64,000 nucleotides of DNA, from NCBI RefSeq assembly GCF_025024155.1, contig NW_026251722.1, positions 434,001-498,000 on the forward strand, given 5' to 3'. Below the pieces are notes generated by a model, which was not told the origin of the DNA, searched no databases, and worked only from the letters and a program-made list of their open reading frames with translations. Made by a program: the position numbers and the translations under genes. This document shows, in pieces, positions 47,754 to 60,753 of this stretch. Each line of letters starts with the position of its first letter. Within the stretch, counting starts at the first letter, position 1. Source of the stretch: Gamsiella multidivaricata (taxonomy: Eukaryota; Mortierellomycota; Mortierellomycetes; Mortierellales; Mortierellaceae).

Positions 47754-49969
47754 TTAAAAAGGCGCTCCCGGCACATTAGCCGTTGAGCTGCGTGGAGACG
47801 GCGCTGGAGTACTCTTTGGGGACGTCTTTGGCGATGTTCTTGGAGAATTCACGGTCGCCAAAACTTCGATCCAGGATTCGTATCCTTGCCAACCAATCCA
47901 TGACTGGCGCGACCTTGTTGCTGAGACCCTCTTCTTCTTTCGTGTCCACGATGATACAGTCGTCGATGACGAGATCGAGCGCTCACTACCGGTCGGCGAT
48001 GATGGCTCAGAGAATGTTGTCCGCGCTACTTCAATCTCGAGCTCCTCGCGTGTTGGGATGGTCACGACGACAACGCTGTTCATCTCCATGATATCCACAC
48101 CGTTGTCCTTGAATGATATCTGTCCACCATGTTCAGCGTCTTCTACCTCGTCATGTCCCATGTTCCAAGACTTATCGATGCTCTTACTTGGTCCACCGTT
48201 GCTGCTGTGCCTAATGTCTATCTCCTCCTCGTCGTCTTCAGGCGCGTTGAACAGGGTTTGCTTCTCCTGTCGGTTCATGGCGTCGCCCAGATCCTGGAAT
48301 TCCCTAGGTTTGCTAAAGAGCTCAGGTTCCTGAGGAGGCAGGACCGGCGGCAAAAAGAACGAGCCGATCCAAAAGGCAATGACGGCGTATGCACCTCCGC
48401 CAACGAGATCGACAACATAATGATGACCGAGATACATGGTCGCCCACCAAACCCAGAGGATGTAGCACAGCGCAAAGGGGATCGATCTGGGACCAAAGAC
48501 GTAGACCAAGAAGAACGCGAGTTGGCACGAGACCGCCGAATGGAGCGACGGAAACGCGCCAAAGACCAGTGGCGAAGCAGTGAACGTGGTTTTGTACATT
48601 TCGATACCCAGGATATCATCAACACGCGCCAATCCACCGGGATCCCCGGGCATGGTGTACGCTGCTGGCTTGAAACCTCCATAGCGTGTTTCGTACCCTG
48701 TTTTGAGATAGGGAACACATTACGTTAGGGTTGATATACACATAAACCAAGGATAGAGTAGCTGTAAGCACCGAGTTGGTTCCAAAACGGGACAAAAAAA
48801 GTACAGCTGGAGGAATGAGAGGACCAATGCTCTTGCATTTGCTTGCGTTTGCCTCATACAGTTTCTTTTCAAGAAAGCTGACCCCTTACATTCTCCATTC
48901 AGTAACCATCTGGCGTAATTCAGACCCGTTTGAACATAAAGCCAGCACTGCAAGCTTCATCAATCGCTTAAAAAGCGATGGGGTACACAGGCAGATATGA
49001 GCGGGGAATTTTTGAATCATTGATAGCTCCATTTGCCTTAATACGGAGAAAGAATAGAGACTGGTGCTGTTTCGTGTGTGTATCAGAAATCAATTGATAC
49101 AGGAGAAGGGAGCACATTCCATGATACCCAAACTCATGTAGCCCAATGGACATAACAATTAAACGCATATCACATCCTTAGCCACAAGCCAATGAATACA
49201 CGATCTGATACGTTGGGCCGTATTGAGGCAGGAAAGGCAGGAAAGGCAAGAAAACTAGGGAAATGGGGGAAAGGAGAATATGCCGGAAACGAAAAAAAAA
49301 AAAGATCGGCTGTGCATGGCCTTTCAAATTTCCTGCATTGCAAGCAGCGGCAAGCATCTCAAGCATGACATAAAACTTACATGGAGGCGCACAGGGGAAG
49401 AGGATCTGAGTAAGCACTCCCGCCACGTTCATGTACCCAAAGGTCCTAGCATAAACAGGCAGAGTCCCTGGAGGTCCAAATACGACGATCAAGATGGCCG
49501 TGACGATGGGCAGGACGTAATGCAACACACCGTAAGGAAGCCAGGCTAAGATATCCTTAGTGGGTGTGGTCGTTGAAGCCAACATCTCAGAGATACTGCC
49601 TCCATAGAGAATGTTTTCGAGCGCAGGCAGGACCGAGGTGAAGATATGGGGTCGCCATTCCGAGGGAATGAAGCGGCAGCAGTAAAAGAGAATCAGCCAG
49701 GCGGCGACGGCGAAGAAAGGCAGCATAAAGAGGCGAGTGCGTCGTGGGATCAGCAGGGCGATAGTCGTCAGGGCAATGGGCAATTTAAACCAGACAGGCT
49801 TGTCCATAATCCAGTAACAGAACGAGAAGAGGACGAAGAGAAAGACGTATTGAAGATCGTAGAGAGAGTACTGGTACTGCTGAAGAGGCCGAAATGTGGA
49901 GACGAGGGCTGCCCTAAGAGCTCTATGGAGCCTGTGGAAGGGCCGGGGGATGGGTGCAGCGAGCACCAT
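47754..49969 (-). CDS. AUR1: inositol phosphorylceramide synthase catalytic subunit
   Basis: Two exons (49969-49381, 48697-47754) joined across a 683-nt intron give 510 aa. The Golgi enzyme moves phosphoinositol from phosphatidylinositol to ceramide, an essential fungus-specific step. Several membrane segments fill residues 35-190 (YVFLFVLFSFCYWIM; HYVLPIVTAILIVVF). The splice joins CAPP to WYETRYG, a conserved Aur1 block, which confirms the intron. The PAP2-type catalytic motifs follow: FGAFPSLHSAVSCQ (His nucleophile region) and MYLGHHYVVDLVGGG. The C-terminal ~190 residues are a Ser/Glu-rich cytosolic tail ending in repeated SPKTSP motifs. The start is the first ATG (ACCATGGTGC-type context on the minus strand). 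Confidence 0.95.
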
Positions 49970-51364
49970 GTTGTTATGCTTTGCCCGAGGAGGAGGGTGG
50001 TGTGAGTGGAGAGTGTGAGTGGAGTGTGTGAATGTGAGAGCTGTTCCTGTCCCGCAGATTGGATGGGGTCTTATGTTTCGCCACTAAACCGGAGCTGGCC
50101 TTGTATGATAGGTGGTGAGTGTGGACCAGGGGAGGTGTTGACTGAAAATGGCAAAGGGTGAAGAGTAAGAAAGAGAAGAAAGCGACCCCAAGGATGGGAC
50201 AGTGATCGACAAAAGGAGGAACGAAGAGGAGCGAAGAGGAGCGAAGAGGAGCGAGAAGAGGGAAAGGAAGGGAGTGTTTATCCTAGCCCAAAGGAGAAAA
50301 GAAAGGACGCCGGAGATGGACAAGATACACAAGATGCTCAAACACATACCGCACAACTCTGTCTAGAAAAAAGCACGATGCAACAAGGAGACCCTTGACT
50401 GTTTATCTCCAAACCTGTATTGGACCCAAACTACCCAGGGACACCAGCGCCGTCTGAGGATTACAGACTGAAGTTTCTTGTTTCACTCTTGTCCAATCTT
50501 TCAGGTACCAGAAAAACATTGTTGGAATCTTTTGCTTCCACTCTTTTACAAACTGAACCTGTATTCTCTGTTTTTTTGTTTTTTGTTCTTTTTGTCCGCA
50601 AGCACCAGGCGAGGCCCATAGTTGCTTGGATTACTAGTGCCTGTTTATTGTTTGTTTGTTCTTTCGTGCGCGTGTGTATGCTCTGTTTACTGATATACAA
50701 CATGGTGCGCAGACTCACCAAAGGAGTGAAAGGTTGCGGGATTACGAACTGCCGACACCTCTACACAAACCATAAACAGGTCTCGATTATTGTGCACACG
50801 ATCTTGGCCTCCAGAAGCTATGTCTTCTTTAGGCGTTGTATGTATCAAACACTTGCGTTGCACACGGCAGAGAGCAGAGTGTGTTCTTGATCCTTGTTTG
50901 CCATGGAGACAAGCAAGCATAAGCATCCTCGAAGCAAGCACCAGGGTGTTCGGTTTACCCAGGATGAACTGTCAAATGTATTTAGATTTAGCTACAAACG
51001 TGAGCACTGGGTCCATAGTCAATTTCTATGTTCTTCCAGCAGTGGTTTTTTTTTTCCTCCATCTCCCACGGGTGAATATCCCTCCATACTTGCCTGACCT
51101 GCTGGTTGTTCCCGATGTCTGCTCTAACCAGCACGCCTCATTCATGAGCTCCCCCCCCCTTTTTTTTTTCCTGTGGACATTGCAATATTCAGCCGCGCCG
51201 CAAAAAACCTTTCTGTCAGCCATAACCCCTCAAAGTCTGCACATACTACAGCAACTTTCTGAAGAAAAAAAAAGGCAGGGATCGTCGGTAACAGGGGAAA
51301 AAAAAAAAGAAGCTAATATACCGCATGTTCCAGAAACCGGATTCGTTGCTTTACTACTTTTGCT

Positions 51365-51395
<31 letters not shown>

Positions 51396-51571
51396 GGCGC
51401 ATTAACTCTCTTTATGCGCACAATCTCACTTCTTTTTCCACAGCGTAGTAGAGCAGACTGCGCTCTTTCGAAGTTGAAGAACTTTCTACTGACACACCAA
51501 ACTCATAGGGGTCATTTTTGGCTGTTCGCGTGGGATATGAGGTATGCGTCTAGCACATCAACAGGTTTCGC

Positions 51572-51604
<33 letters not shown>

Positions 51605-51664
51605 CAAAGAGTAGTCCTCATACATTGCTGTTTTACATATTTTTTTTTATTCCATTGTTCACAG
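49970..51664. other. intergenic region upstream of AUR1
   Basis: 1.7 kb. The AUR1 promoter side (49970-50360) is GA-rich with a 10-bp GCGAAGAGGA tandem repeat near 50222-50252. The rest holds several long T runs (51369-51395, 51571-51600) and A runs. No coding region is supported; the large open frames here are T-tract artefacts (poly-Phe). Confidence 0.5.
50222..50252. repeat. 10-bp tandem repeat (GCGAAGAGGA)
   Basis: About three perfect copies in the purine-rich AUR1 upstream region. It may be part of the promoter or leader. Confidence 0.8.
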
Positions 51665-53398
51665 CTACGGGCTATCCCCGTGTCCGCTATCCCGTCGTGG
51701 TGGGTTCTCGCGCACACTAGCGCTTGTAGCATTCGTGGACGCATAAGAAGTTGAAGGGTCGATGATCAAATATGCCTGATCGTCATGTCGTGGTGGTGGC
51801 AACATGAACTCGGGAATCGATATCTTCCGCTCATGCTGGCGTTGAACCTTCTGGGGCTGGTGCTCCTGCAAGCTTTTGCTGGCCTTGCGTTGCTTGTTTG
51901 TTGAGCCAAAGGGGGCCTTCCGATCTCCAGAACCCGTCATCGTCGTCACCGAGGGTTGCAAATGCGGGTGAACAGAGTCCAGTGTTGGATTCGGCAACAG
52001 TACTGGTGAAGAAGGGGGAGAGTGTCGAGAGATCGCCGCATGTTTCTGTGGCCGCCGTTGTGGTACCCTCTGGTGCAGCCCAAGCTGGCCTAAATGATCA
52101 TCCACCCCGTCTTCCTCGTCCTCGTCGCCTTCATCGTCCTCGTCGCCTTCATCGTCCTCGTTGCCTTCATCGTCCTCCATGTATCCATCGCTCTCGACCT
52201 CATCGTCTTCTTCCTCATCATCAGCATCGTGTCCAGCAGGCGACACTGGTAATGATGTTTCTTCTGCCGTCATCCAATCGAACTTGGAGGAGACTGACGC
52301 CCTACTATGATCACCAGCTGGTGCCTGGACATTTCCACCATCCAGTGATAGGCCGATAGTGAGAGTATTGGCATCTGTGGCTGCAGCAGACATTTGAACG
52401 TGCGCACCACCATTCAGGTCTCTGAAACTCTGCTCTCCATCCAAAGCTGATCCTGATGTGTCAGAGGTGTTTGCTGCTCCCGCATTCAATTCAGAAGACC
52501 GAGAAAGCGGCGTGATAGGCTGGGCAAGAGGAGATGGAGTTGAAGTCGAAAAGAATGTGTAGTCGCTTAGCCGCGGCGCAGCATCGGTCGACAAACCCGC
52601 AGCTTTCCAGTAATCCTCTGTCACGGCCAGGGTCATCGGATCCTTGTCGACCAAGACACGTACGCGAACCTGACCCTTCCACTCCAAGGCCCTTAGTATA
52701 TACAACGTGCGTCCCTCAAGACAGCACCACCGTCCGGCCTCCCAGATCATGGTCATGGTCGGGCATTCCTTGGCCATATCCCTCAGTCCGGCCTTCAGCT
52801 TGCGGATTGATTGAAGCACCTCTGCATCCTGGTCAAATTCTTCGAGAGAGCCATTATAGTGAATCTCGGAGATGTCGAGTGAGATGTAGTTGGGTACAGG
52901 ACCTGCTTCACTGGATCCAAGGATCTGACTCCAGAAGCTCCGCTCGCTCTCGTGTGGTGAATATGGTGATGTTGTAGATGATGGACTGGATAATGTCAAT
53001 GGAACAGCGATAGGATCTAGACTTGAGAGGGTGTCTACGGAGGGTCCACGCAGTGGGAGTGAACGGGCACCAGTCTCTTTTCCCAGAAGGATCAGTTCGT
53101 CCGAAGGATGGTGAAGCACTTCCAATGGATTCACATCAGAGAAACCCTCGGATGCGGACCGGTGCCTTGTGCCGGAAGGCAGTAGTGAACCCGGGTCATC
53201 TTGATCCTCTTGCAATGACCGGCGCTGTGAATCATTCTTGTCGTACTGTTTGTGAAGATGATATTGTCGATAGAGATGGTATTCGTGGTATCGCTGGTCC
53301 TTATGCTCTTCGAGGAATTCGGGCGGGCTGATAAAGACATATATCCTGGTCAACAGCACTAGTGCCAGCGACACGTAGATGACCGTCTCAGTTGCCAT
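51665..53398 (-). CDS. single-pass membrane protein of unknown function
   Basis: One exon, 577 aa, starting at the ATG at 53398. Residues about 5-25 (VIYVSLALVLLTRIYVFI) form a signal anchor. A His/Tyr/Arg-rich stretch follows (about 35-55), then a Ser/Pro-rich linker. A compact, conserved-looking block at about 205-255 (RKLKAGLRDMAKECPTMTM, IWEAGRWCCLEGRTLYILRA, LEWKGQVRVRVLVD) is the only region that looks folded. The C-terminal half is disordered with an acidic repeat (DDEGNEDDEGDEDDEGDE, encoded near 52100-52190). I cannot name a family. The folded block faintly recalls ParB/sulfiredoxin-like folds by its R/L-rich strands, but this is a guess. Confidence 0.65.
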   Translation of the reverse strand: MATETVIYVSLALVLLTRIYVFISPPEFLEEHKDQRYHEYHLYRQYHLHKQYDKNDSQRRSLQEDQDDPGSLLPSGTRHRSASEGFSDVNPLEVLHHPSDELILLGKETGARSLPLRGPSVDTLSSLDPIAVPLTLSSPSSTTSPYSPHESERSFWSQILGSSEAGPVPNYISLDISEIHYNGSLEEFDQDAEVLQSIRKLKAGLRDMAKECPTMTMIWEAGRWCCLEGRTLYILRALEWKGQVRVRVLVDKDPMTLAVTEDYWKAAGLSTDAAPRLSDYTFFSTSTPSPLAQPITPLSRSSELNAGAANTSDTSGSALDGEQSFRDLNGGAHVQMSAAATDANTLTIGLSLDGGNVQAPAGDHSRASVSSKFDWMTAEETSLPVSPAGHDADDEEEDDEVESDGYMEDDEGNEDDEGDEDDEGDEDEEDGVDDHLGQLGLHQRVPQRRPQKHAAISRHSPPSSPVLLPNPTLDSVHPHLQPSVTTMTGSGDRKAPFGSTNKQRKASKSLQEHQPQKVQRQHERKISIPEFMLPPPRHDDQAYLIIDPSTSYASTNATSASVRENPPRRDSGHGDSP

Positions 53399-53908
53399 TG
53401 CGGTTATAGTATGTGTAGGTAGTCAATTGACTGGGCCAATTGAGAGAAAGGGTGTAATGTAGGCGAGAAAGTTGTCTGGGCGCAGCAAGGGTGCGATAAG
53501 TGTAGGAGGAGGATCAAGGACGCTCGATAGTTCCTGTCAATGAGATCAAGGTAGTAGTAATGGTTGAGCCAAGAGATGTCAGAGCGTAGCGAGGGAGAGA
53601 AGTAAAGACGAGGGCTGAGTGCTGGAGAGTGTCAGGTTTGGTTGACGCGTGGGTACGGCGTTTGTGCGATTGTTCTGTTGTATGAAAGGGTGAGAGAAAA
53701 GGACTCGGTCAGCGGCCAACATTCGGATTTTGGAAGTTGTTTATATAATAGGGAAACAAGGGCACATGTCAAACTACTCAGACAAGCGGCACGCGTTCTC
53801 GTCGCTGCGCTCCGCTGCTGCTGCAGCGTATTTGTGTCGGCTACAGAAGAAGCAGGGTACAGAGTGGATGTCCAATGGCTAGAGCTAATGCGCGATTAGG
53901 TCTTCTTT

Positions 53909-53933
53909 GGTGTGTGTGTGTGTGTGTGTGTGT
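53909..53933. repeat. (TG)n dinucleotide microsatellite
   Basis: About twelve TG units in the upstream region of the 53398 minus-strand gene. Confidence 0.9.
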
Positions 53934-56317
53934 ATGTAAACAAAACAAAGGAAACTTGCAATATGGACAAGTGTCAGGCACAAGAAGGGAATATGTGTGC
54001 GCGTGAAGGCATGGGAGAACGCGACAAATAGCAGGGGCAGCACAAGAAAAGAGGAAAGAAGGATGTGGGTACAAGGGGTTTTTTGGTGTTGAGGACAGGA
54101 AAAAGGATCCATACTAATATGAACATCCGTCCAATGGCAAGGAGGCAATTTGTTGAGGAGAAACCAATGAAATGAACAGCTTCCCGCCGGTTTGCATATT
54201 TGGAGGACCTTGCAGAGGAGGACGCTCACTCCCCTTACATTCTTCCGGTCATCTTCCTTTGCCTTTAAGCCCAGTGGAGGTAGCCTTGGATATCAGGCAT
54301 GCCTTTGAGGTGCAGTTGGTCGAGCTGGAAATACTTCACACCTCCAAGGAAAAAATATTTTTTTGTGGGCGGAATGTGATGTAGCAACAATAGTCAGTTG
54401 CGAAAAGTGTAGAAAAAGTAGAGCAGCCTCATTGCCATACACAGATCGGATTCTGCGAAAGAAATCGAGCGGATGAAACAGGAGGATGAATGCTCGAACG
54501 TGAATGCGATTTCATAAATGCATCCACTGATTGTGTTGCGATATACGATATAGTGCACGTTGTAGATCGATAACTCGATCCTATATGTTTATACCATCTC
54601 AAATCCCGCCGCCTTTGTTAATGTACCCATTGCACAATGATTGATGATCATGATGATAGTGGTAGTAATAATAGAGTGATATGTGATGTGGAGAGAGCAC
54701 TGTAGGATGATATCGACTTGATGCTCAGAATGGAAAAAGAGGGTTTCCTCTCTCCCCCCCTTCCCCCCTTCCCCCTTCCCCTTTCCTCTCGCGTGCGGGG
54801 ATTAATGTAGAGGCCATGCAAGGTTGTCCAGGGACAGAATCGGTGCTTGAGAATGAACAGGGTGGCAAAGCACGAAAAATAAAAAATCACAGCACAGCAG
54901 AATCATGTTTTGCAGCATACCTTTTTTGTTCGGAAATTGCCTGCGACGTGTCTATGAAATCAGCAGAGGAACGCGAGGAGTGAATGAGTAAAAACGAAGA
55001 GAAGAAAAGGTTGATTCTGGATGGAAAAAAAAACAAAACAGAAAAGGGTTTATATGAAAAAAGAAAAAAGAAAAACAAAAAACCCGAGGAGGAGAGCGAT
55101 CACATACAAGATAGGCTATATTTGCTACTCGAGCAATGCGTGTGCTCTTTCTCTGTATCTTGTCAGATGGAATATAATGTCGAAAAAAGGAAAAAAAGAA
55201 AATCCTTTATGGGAAACAAGAACACCAGCGCTGACAACTAAAGATGTATGGATAAAGGAAAGGGAGGCAAGGATAGAAAAGGGCCTAGGCCTGCAATTGC
55301 AATTGCACGCTCCTAAAAGCAGCTTGCAGCTCTCTTCTGAAAAGGAGAAAGTCCTTCAGAGCGAACAGCCATCCCGCACTGCGAGGCTGCAGTTCTCTCA
55401 CTCTGCCCGCATTCTATGCATGACCACATAAGCAATAGAGGAATCCCAAGTTGCTTAGCTGCCGATGGCTGTCCTCGAAAGCTCAATCTCTCACTCTATT
55501 ATTTCTAACCCGTATCTCGGACTATGCTCCCCTGTTCTTTACGCGCTCATCATATCGTATCATGACAACCTTGAGAAGAAACAAACCTCCATCAATACTC
55601 CTTTGCCCATCACCTTGCTATTGCCCCTCCATCCTTAACGCTCCTTCCTTTTCATAGCAAACACAATAGCATTTTCCTTTGTGTAATGCTGTACTTTCTG
55701 GCTAGTCTTGTTTACATGTCCTTCTCCCCTCTGAAGAGAAATTGTTGATCAATGCACCAGTAGGAAAACATTACGAGAGCGCAGCCCTTTTGTGTATGCA
55801 CAAATGTGCAGCATTGCCATTGGTGAAAACGAAAAAGAACAAGAAACGGCGTTCAAGGATGGTGAGGAGGAGAATGCAATTGCTCATTTTTCGTGAATAA
55901 GTGTGTCTAGTTTAACGAGACACTAGGCTAGCTGTGGCATGCATTTTCAGGAACATGTAAAGGTATCCATCAGGAAGACACAATTTCGGTAGCAAAAAAT
56001 AAATAGAAAAAAAAAGAATAGAGGATACAAACAAACGAGCTATTAAAAGGCGATATGTAAGAATCATTTCATACGTTTGTTGCTGTACAGACTGATAGGA
56101 GCGATGGAGGGATAGATGATAACGATAAACAACAAGACAGAGGTGGTATGAGAAAGAGAGAGAAAGAGAGAGAGAGATAGATAGCTAGATAGCTAGAGAG
56201 AGAGAGAGGAAGACGAGAAGTGGGATCCAAGTTGGGCACAAACCTGATTTGATTGATAAATGAGGCGTCAGTCAGTCAATGGTGGTCCAAGGGTTTGGCT
56301 GAGAGGTGATCAGATAA

Positions 56318-56320
<3 letters not shown>

Positions 56321-56373
<53 letters not shown>
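56321..56373. repeat. (GA)n dinucleotide microsatellite
   Basis: About 26 GA units with further GA-rich DNA on both sides (56150-56210). Confidence 0.95.
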
Positions 56374-56376
<3 letters not shown>

Positions 56377-57719
56377 AAGAGAGAGGGAAGGAGGCAGGCT
56401 CTAATGGGGCAGCAATGAACGTAGCGATGGTCCCTTCAGTAAAAAATAAAAAAACAAAGGATTGCGAGTTGAAGATGCTCAGGAGGAAAAAGGGTTCCTC
56501 GTCTGGCGTCGGGTTGTCCTTTTTATACACTTTAGTGTTCGTTGGCGGCAAACCATATCGCACTGAACATTGCCTGCAGCGACATGTGTAAGCAAAAAAG
56601 ACATTTCTCCAGAAATGAACTGCAGCGTGAACCTTGCCTTCCTTCCTGCCATGCAGTGCAGACAAAAGAAAATAAAATAAAATAGAATTGGGTCTCATCC
56701 CTCTATTGTTACCTTTTCACTTTCGGGCGTTGTTTTGTCAGCACCTATTTTTCATCCTCGACATCCTCGACATCCTCGTTCTTTTCGACATGGTTCTACC
56801 CCCCACCCCCGCCAGTTTGCTCAGTCATCAATGATGTGCGTGTACCTGTCCATCCTCATCTGTAACACTGTTCTCTACTGTGCCGATCGTATCAGCAACC
56901 CGAGTAAAAGTCGAAAAATAAAAAACCGCTTCATCGGTTCAACCGATCTTTTTTTTTTTTTTTTTTTTTGCTCATCCTATCACAGAACTACGAATCTTAT
57001 TTTCCAAAAGTCCGTCTATTTGGCGCGAACCGCGGTTCGTGCGTCATTTACATCCTCTCTTGTCCCTGAGCTGATAACCCAAAAAAAAAAAAAAAGACTC
57101 TACACTCAATGCCCGGTAGCTTTCTTTTTTTCGGATTCCTGTACAACCAGGGCTGTCACCTTTTTTATTCTCCAATAGAACTTGCTTCGACTCTTGCAGA
57201 CAAAAACATTTACTCTATCCCTTGGCTGTGCGAGAAATCCAATTAGGTCCCTCAAAACGCACATGCCAAGCCTGGGCTGTCTTGCATACACACACACACA
57301 CTTTGCTGTATGCAAATATGCGAATAAAAATAAAGAGTTTACGCAAATTGTTGTATGTGAAGGTCACTCATGTGTGCTCAAGAATGCCTGGTGGGCATGA
57401 AACGATTTGTTAAACATCATGGCGTAAAATGGCAATCTGCCCGATGAGAATGCATATCCAACTGGCGCCCATGTTTTACATATACATTCAGGATCGGCTA
57501 GTTCCTACAATCGCCCTCTGCATTTTGCATTTGATCCCATATGAAAGTTATCCATCGGTTGTAGATGATAGAGCTTCATCTCGGCCTGTTGGCGATCAAG
57601 AACATACGTTGAATTTTGAATGTAACAATCTAGATATTATTTCTATGATGGAGGGATATGTTGAATGAGATGGGTGAATGCAATATGATTGGGTTTATAG
57701 ATGCACGCTGCGCGCTGTT

Positions 57720-60700
57720 TTAACGTCTCTTGTACTTCTTTGAACTCTTGAACGACTTGTTGCCACGAAGTTTGCCCAATTTACCGCCACGTTCCTTCTT
57801 CTCATCCTTCTTGTCCTTTCCAAACTTCGATCCGCCGCCCAGCTTCTTGGCAGCTGCGACGCCCTGTTTCGAGGCATCAGCCAGATCTCTACTAAAATCA
57901 ACGTCCTTCTTTTTCTTTTTCTTCTGACCCTGGGGTTTCGTGGCGACCTTCTCCGGTGCCAGTTTGGGAATCTTGTTGGGTTTGAGCGCCTTCTTTGCGG
58001 ACTTGATCGACTTTGCGTGAGAGTTGATGTCCTGATGATCCTCCTCCGTGAGCTGCAGACGTCTTCGCTTAGCGCGAGACATGCCTGCGAAGCGGTCACG
58101 TTTAGGTGCATCCGCATCGACGGCCTTGCGCTTCTTAGGGTCGTTCAATGCAGCCTTGCCCTTGTCTAAGGACGCGATAAGAATAAACGTGTCAGCAAAT
58201 CATAAGATTGGTATGGTATGACAAAATATAAACATTTGCACAATTACGGAAAGAGACGACATAGCATACCTGCAGCCAATTTCTTCTCATCTGTAGTTTG
58301 GAACCACGTCTTGGCCGGTCGGCTGTAAATCTCGTCCTCATGCTTCAACAGGTTCTGACTCTTCTTCATCTCCATCTCTGCCTGGCGAAGGACCTTGTCC
58401 TCCTTCTCCTCTGCCATAATCTCCTTCACGCTCTCCGTCAAGCCCTCGACGCGCTCACGGTACCGGGTAATGACATCCTGAGGAATCACGCGGTGCTTGA
58501 CCGTCTTCTTATCTGCGTTCTTGATCGCCATCTTCAACAGCTTGCGATCATTCTCTCCTGCCAGGGTCACAGCACGACCGTTTCGTCCCGCACGGGCCGT
58601 ACGACCGACACGATGCTGGTAGATGGAGTAATTTTGGGGCATGTTGAAGTTGATGACGGTATCGATACCCTTGATATCCAAACCACGAGAGGCGAGATCC
58701 GTGGCCAACAAAAAGTCAACGCGCTCATCCCTGAATTCCTCCAAAGACGCCAGACGCTGTTCCTGCGTGAGATTTCCGTGCAACTCTGCCGCACGAAGTC
58801 CCATGAGTCCAAAAATCATCTTCATCTGATGTGCTGCTGCCTTGGACCTGAAAAAGATAATAACACGACGCTTGAATGTACGGGAGCACAGCGCCAGCAA
58901 TACTGCTGGACGATCCTCCTCACGATGATGACGGATACGGACGAATTCCTGAATCAGGCGTGCTGCTGTGGCGTTGCTGGCATCGATTTGAAGACGAACA
59001 GGTCTGTTCAGAGACATGCGGATCAGTTCGTCAACATTGTCTGTCATAGTGGCGGAGAAGAGCATCGTCTGTCGGTTCTGAGGGCAAGCCTTGACAATTT
59101 CGGTCAACTCTGCTGAGAAACCGTCCTCGAGCATACGATCGGCCTCATCCATGATCAAGATGTCGATGTGGTCGAGGGTGAAAGAGCGCGAGTTGAGGAT
59201 ATGATCGATCAAACGACCAGGGGTGGCGATCAAGACATCTGGGCGCGTGCGAAGCTGAATCTCCTGAGCACTGCGCGACAAACCACCGACACAAAGTCCA
59301 AAGGTGATATCCGTGAAGCTGGCGAGTTTCTGAGCGACACTGTGACACTGAATGGCCAACTCACGAGTCGGACAGAGAATCAAAACACGCGATGTTGCTG
59401 TCTGCCTGGATCTGTAAAGGAGACGCTCCAGAACGGGGACCACAAAGGCGGCAGTCTTTCCTGAACCAGTAACGGCACCACCACAGATGTCCTTGCCCAT
59501 CAATGCCACAGGGATGGTTCTAGCCTGAATCTGAGTAGGCTGAACAAATCCGACCTGCGCCAACCCTTTCAGAATAGGACGTGAGAGATTCATGGTGGCA
59601 AATGTCTCGGCAACATCGACGGGAGTGTCTGATTCCGGAGCGAAGTATGCTTTTTTACGCTATAGTTATTTAGAGGATACAATTGTCAGTATCCGTGTAC
59701 AATGACCATGTGTCAAAGTTTAGCATAGTACGTGGACGAATACGAACCTCTTTCTGGTACTCTGTTTCCTCCTCCTCATCATCACTATCGTTCTCCTCTT
59801 CCTCTTCCTCGTCTTCTGATTCTGATCCTTCCGACTCCTCATCCTCTGATTCCTCCTCACTTTCATCCTCCAGTTCAGCCGCTTCAGCCTCATTATCTTC
59901 AAGTCCAGCATCCTCGTCACGACCAGCGCCAAAACCATCATCATCTATATCCATAAAAGTACTCATGGTTAGTTCAGCTCATTTTGATCGCAGCATCATC
60001 AGATAGCACTTGTAAGAGTACACTGCAATAAAACATACCATTATCTTCATCATCCTCGTCAAACTTGATACCCTCCATGTCGTTTTCATCACCCTCCTCG
60101 TCCGAATCTGAGGCCTCTTGGAATTCTATTGAAGTGGGCACAATGCAATGCAGGTTGCAAAACGGGTCAGCGACACTGGGGCATCCATTGACGCGCTGCA
60201 CTTGAGCCCATGTCGGATATAGATGAAGAACTTACCACTCTCATCGTCCTCATTGATCTCCTTCTCCTCCTCCACAGGCGCAACGATCTTTCCTGACTTC
60301 TTGGCCTTGACCTGAGCACGCTTCCGTGCAATAATTTCGTCTAGACTCAAGCCGGGCTGCATCTATTATCGTATTTAAGCAATGGCGGGTCAGTACAATT
60401 CTTAGTACCGATATACTGACTTGAAGATGCAGTCCGATCTGTGCTCCGTGCATTCCCATTGCCAGAGATGATGCACATAGGAACGTCTTTCTTACCTCGT
60501 CCTGAGCGCGCAGGGCAGCTCTGGCAGCTGTGAAGTCCCAATCGTGGTGGGCGCCCATATGTCCACCCCCCTCGGTATCAAAAGAAAAGTTTGGATCAAG
60601 GTCTCCGGTATCCTTGGGAACCTGGTTACTACCCTTCTTATTCTTCTTGCTCTTCTTTTTGGTGACGACTTCCTCCTGGTCAAGCTCCTCCTCATCGAGG

Positions 60701-60753
60701 AAGGGCACCGACTCGTCGTCGTCGTCGATGGTCATTACAAAGTCGTTGGACAT
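57720..60753 (-). CDS. DRS1: ATP-dependent DEAD-box RNA helicase Drs1 (DDX27)
   Basis: Six exons (60753-60496, 60362-60236, 60125-60039, 59944-59748, 59659-58270, 58165-57720) give 834 aa. It unwinds pre-rRNA during 60S subunit assembly in the nucleolus. The N-terminal 220 residues are highly acidic (many Asp/Glu runs) with KKKSKKNKKG near residue 32. The helicase core has a Q-motif (VGFVQPTQIQ, about 259-268), Walker A TGSGKT (287-292), PTRELA, TPGRLIDH, DEAD, SAT, then LLATDLASRGLDIKG and HRVGRTARAGR. The C-terminus after the last intron is Lys-rich (SRAKRRRLQLTEEDH; ending KSSKKYKRR), as in Drs1. Met at 60753 (MSNDFVMTIDDDDE) is used; the frame is open to an upstream Met at 60843 that reads like leader DNA. 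Confidence 0.95.

Larger units (their letters stand above)
53399..57719. other. 4.3-kb intergenic region rich in microsatellites
   Basis: It lies between the membrane protein start and the DRS1 stop. It includes TG (53909-53933) and GA (56321-56373) dinucleotide repeats, a C/T run near 54750-54785, A- and AAAG-rich DNA near 55020-55090, and a ~22-T run near 56948-56969. No reading frame carries a recognisable domain, and no tRNA or rRNA was recognised. Confidence 0.5.

Noticed and set aside
50690..50780. tRNA-like or tRNA-derived SINE (a B-box-like GTTCGTAATCC on the minus strand)
   Set aside because: No matching A box, cloverleaf or acceptor-stem pairing could be assembled.
50790..51614. 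Long plus-strand open frame of about 274 codons
   Set aside because: It owes its length to several poly-T (poly-Phe) tracts, has no domain and no good start context.
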